A stretch of 64,000 bases of DNA from Yersinia similis (GTDB lineage: Bacteria; Pseudomonadota; Gammaproteobacteria; Enterobacterales; Enterobacteriaceae), in NCBI RefSeq assembly GCF_001053095.1, contig NZ_CGBP01000008.1, forward strand, positions 105,621-169,620. Direction: 5' to 3'. Every line of letters starts with the position of its first letter. Position 1 is the stretch's first letter. The notes below the pieces were generated by a model. The model did not search any database. It worked only from the letters and a program-made list of their open reading frames with translations, and was not told the origin of the DNA. Position numbers and translations under genes: made by a program. Below, piece by piece: positions 62,763 to 64,000 of the stretch.

Positions 62763-64000
62763 CTATGGGTAAACAAGACCTTGAGGAATCGGCCAAAGCA
62801 CTTCTTTCGAAGCCTCGTGTGGCAATCCGTTAGTGATTTTCTTTTGCGCATTAGTCAGAACAGTATGCTCTGGGCTGTCTTTGATAAGCACTAGATTATC
62901 TAACGTATTAGTTCCGCTGTCGTCTAAGGGTAGTTTGTGATGCACAACCCAGCCGCTAGGTGTAATGCCATTAGACAAGCCGTCTATTTGCTCTAAAGTA
63001 AAGCGCTTAGCAACGTCGGGATTATTTGCTATAGATTTAACAAATTTAGTCCGAACAGAGCGGAATTGGCTTCGCAACATAGCGGCCTCTGCACGGTCTC
63101 GTCGGAAATAATCCATCTTCACAACATCGACGTTTTGTAGCAATACGTTCTTACCTTTATAGGTGCCAAGGTACCCCTCCAGTTTTTCCAGCTCAACAGC
63201 TTTCCCTAACTTAGCGACATCGCCTAATTTGCCAACTTTTTCTACCGTTCCCAACCCCTTAGTACCCGCCAACTCCGCCACGGATGCCGTGACTACCATG
63301 GCGGCCGCACCGGCTAATCCATTGCGCTGATAAGCGTCTGTCACCGCCCCTTTCGTATTATCATAAATAGCCTTGCCAGCGGCTTGTTGATTTTGCTGTC
63401 GGACTTTATTTATTGCGGCCTGCTCTGGATTAAAGGCACCAGCCATATATTCTTGGGCGGAAGGCCCCATCAAAGTACCTAGCCCCTCAAGGGTACCTGC
63501 TGCGCCATCAGCAATACGACCACGGGCGGCATCAGTTGTGGCTTTGTCATGTGTGAAAGGGGTGGCTTCCCATAAGGTTTTGGCGCTATCGGTGACAGAT
63601 TGCCATTTTGCAGATAATACCCGTCCAGATTCATCGGAAGCACGAGTTACCATAGAACGATCGGGTATCGTATTCGTCGTGCTCTTTAGTCGCCTTGTTT
63701 GTGTTGAACGTGGCTTTTCACCCGTTCGCTGATAGTTCCGACATTTCACCGAATCGTCAAATGCCTTGATAATCTTCGCGGCACCCTCGAAACGGAAAGA
63801 ATGGGGATTGGCAGACATCAACTGACCTTCGCCATTGATGTAGAACAGCCGGGCAGGGCCGTACATATCACTTAACATCACCACGTCACCCGAAAAAACC
63901 CGTTTTTCCAGCTTCTCTTTTTCACGTATCCCGCCTGGACGTGGCTGATCCGGAGAGAATCGCTGTTCACGTTCCCGCATATTGATAAGATAACGGCGGG
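62763..64000 (-). CDS. polymorphic toxin with C-terminal HNH nuclease, 5' part beyond window
   Basis: The frame is open to the window edge (RRYLIN precedes the internal Met at 63980), so the N-terminus, probably a PAAR or other delivery domain, is missing. At least 412 residues are visible: GDVVMLSDMYGPARLFYINGEGQL, a basic linker, an Ala/Gly-rich hydrophobic stretch (AGAAAMVVTASVAELAGTKG), then the toxin tip with GWVVHHKLPLDDSGTNTLDNLVLIKDSPEHTVLTNAQ. The HH...N...H arrangement is that of an HNH/colicin-DNase-like nuclease. Two SUKH immunity genes follow directly. Likely a type VI or contact-dependent antibacterial DNase. Confidence 0.8.
   Translation of the reverse strand, partial: RRYLINMREREQRFSPDQPRPGGIREKEKLEKRVFSGDVVMLSDMYGPARLFYINGEGQLMSANPHSFRFEGAAKIIKAFDDSVKCRNYQRTGEKPRSTQTRRLKSTTNTIPDRSMVTRASDESGRVLSAKWQSVTDSAKTLWEATPFTHDKATTDAARGRIADGAAGTLEGLGTLMGPSAQEYMAGAFNPEQAAINKVRQQNQQAAGKAIYDNTKGAVTDAYQRNGLAGAAAMVVTASVAELAGTKGLGTVEKVGKLGDVAKLGKAVELEKLEGYLGTYKGKNVLLQNVDVVKMDYFRRDRAEAAMLRSQFRSVRTKFVKSIANNPDVAKRFTLEQIDGLSNGITPSGWVVHHKLPLDDSGTNTLDNLVLIKDSPEHTVLTNAQKKITNGLPHEASKEVLWPIPQGLVYP

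Overview
The window looks like a chromosomal segment of an enteric gammaproteobacterium, most likely a non-pestis Yersinia. This rests on ERIC-type intergenic repeats, two identical copies of a 162-bp palindromic miniature element of the kind known from yersiniae, enterobacterial aga and gan gene orders, and moderate base composition with AT-rich accessory patches. I could not run a database search, so the genus is an inference. No rRNA, tRNA, CRISPR array or intact transposase was seen.

Positions 1-31,400 form a polysaccharide catabolism region that reads as a complete sulfated glycosaminoglycan (chondroitin/dermatan sulfate type) system. It has a KdgM-type porin, an autotransporter, a lipoprotein PL8 chondroitin ABC lyase, a Tat-exported and a Sec-exported formylglycine sulfatase, an anaerobic sulfatase-maturating radical SAM enzyme, a signal-less GH105 unsaturated uronyl hydrolase, a DUF2264 protein and KduD. 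These are woven into an aga-type operon: AgaR, KbaZ, AgaS, a mannose-family PTS (EIIB, C, D, A), AgaA and KbaY. The reading is: extracellular lyase and desulfation, uptake of oligosaccharides, cytoplasmic cleavage, then two branches. The GalNAc branch is fully encoded here to triose phosphates. The unsaturated uronate branch is covered only at KduD; KduI, KdgK and KdgA must lie elsewhere. A LacI regulator, an ExuT-like hexuronate transporter with a perfect CRP site, and a GH31 glycosidase follow.

Positions 31,400-43,200 are a galactan (gan) locus: LacI repressor, LamB-type porin, a stand-alone PTS EIIB domain, GH42 beta-galactosidase, secreted GH53 endogalactanase, a MalEFG-like importer and its divergent ATPase. 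Positions 43,600-47,600 carry a ribose-type sugar ABC importer with no catabolic gene beside it. Positions 48,300-51,500 hold a small exported orphan, a YiiX-like lipoprotein and a YqjI-like PadR regulator with a DUF3861 partner behind striking palindromes.

Positions 51,600-64,000, nearly all on the minus strand, are a polymorphic toxin / type VI secretion cargo region: a lone PAAR protein, a PAAR toxin with its overlapping CPCC immunity gene, orphan immunity genes (one colicin D-immunity-like), a self-regulating-looking Fic protein with iterons, tandem SUKH immunity genes behind an HNH-nuclease toxin that runs off the window, and decayed phage terminase fragments duplicated about 5 kb apart.
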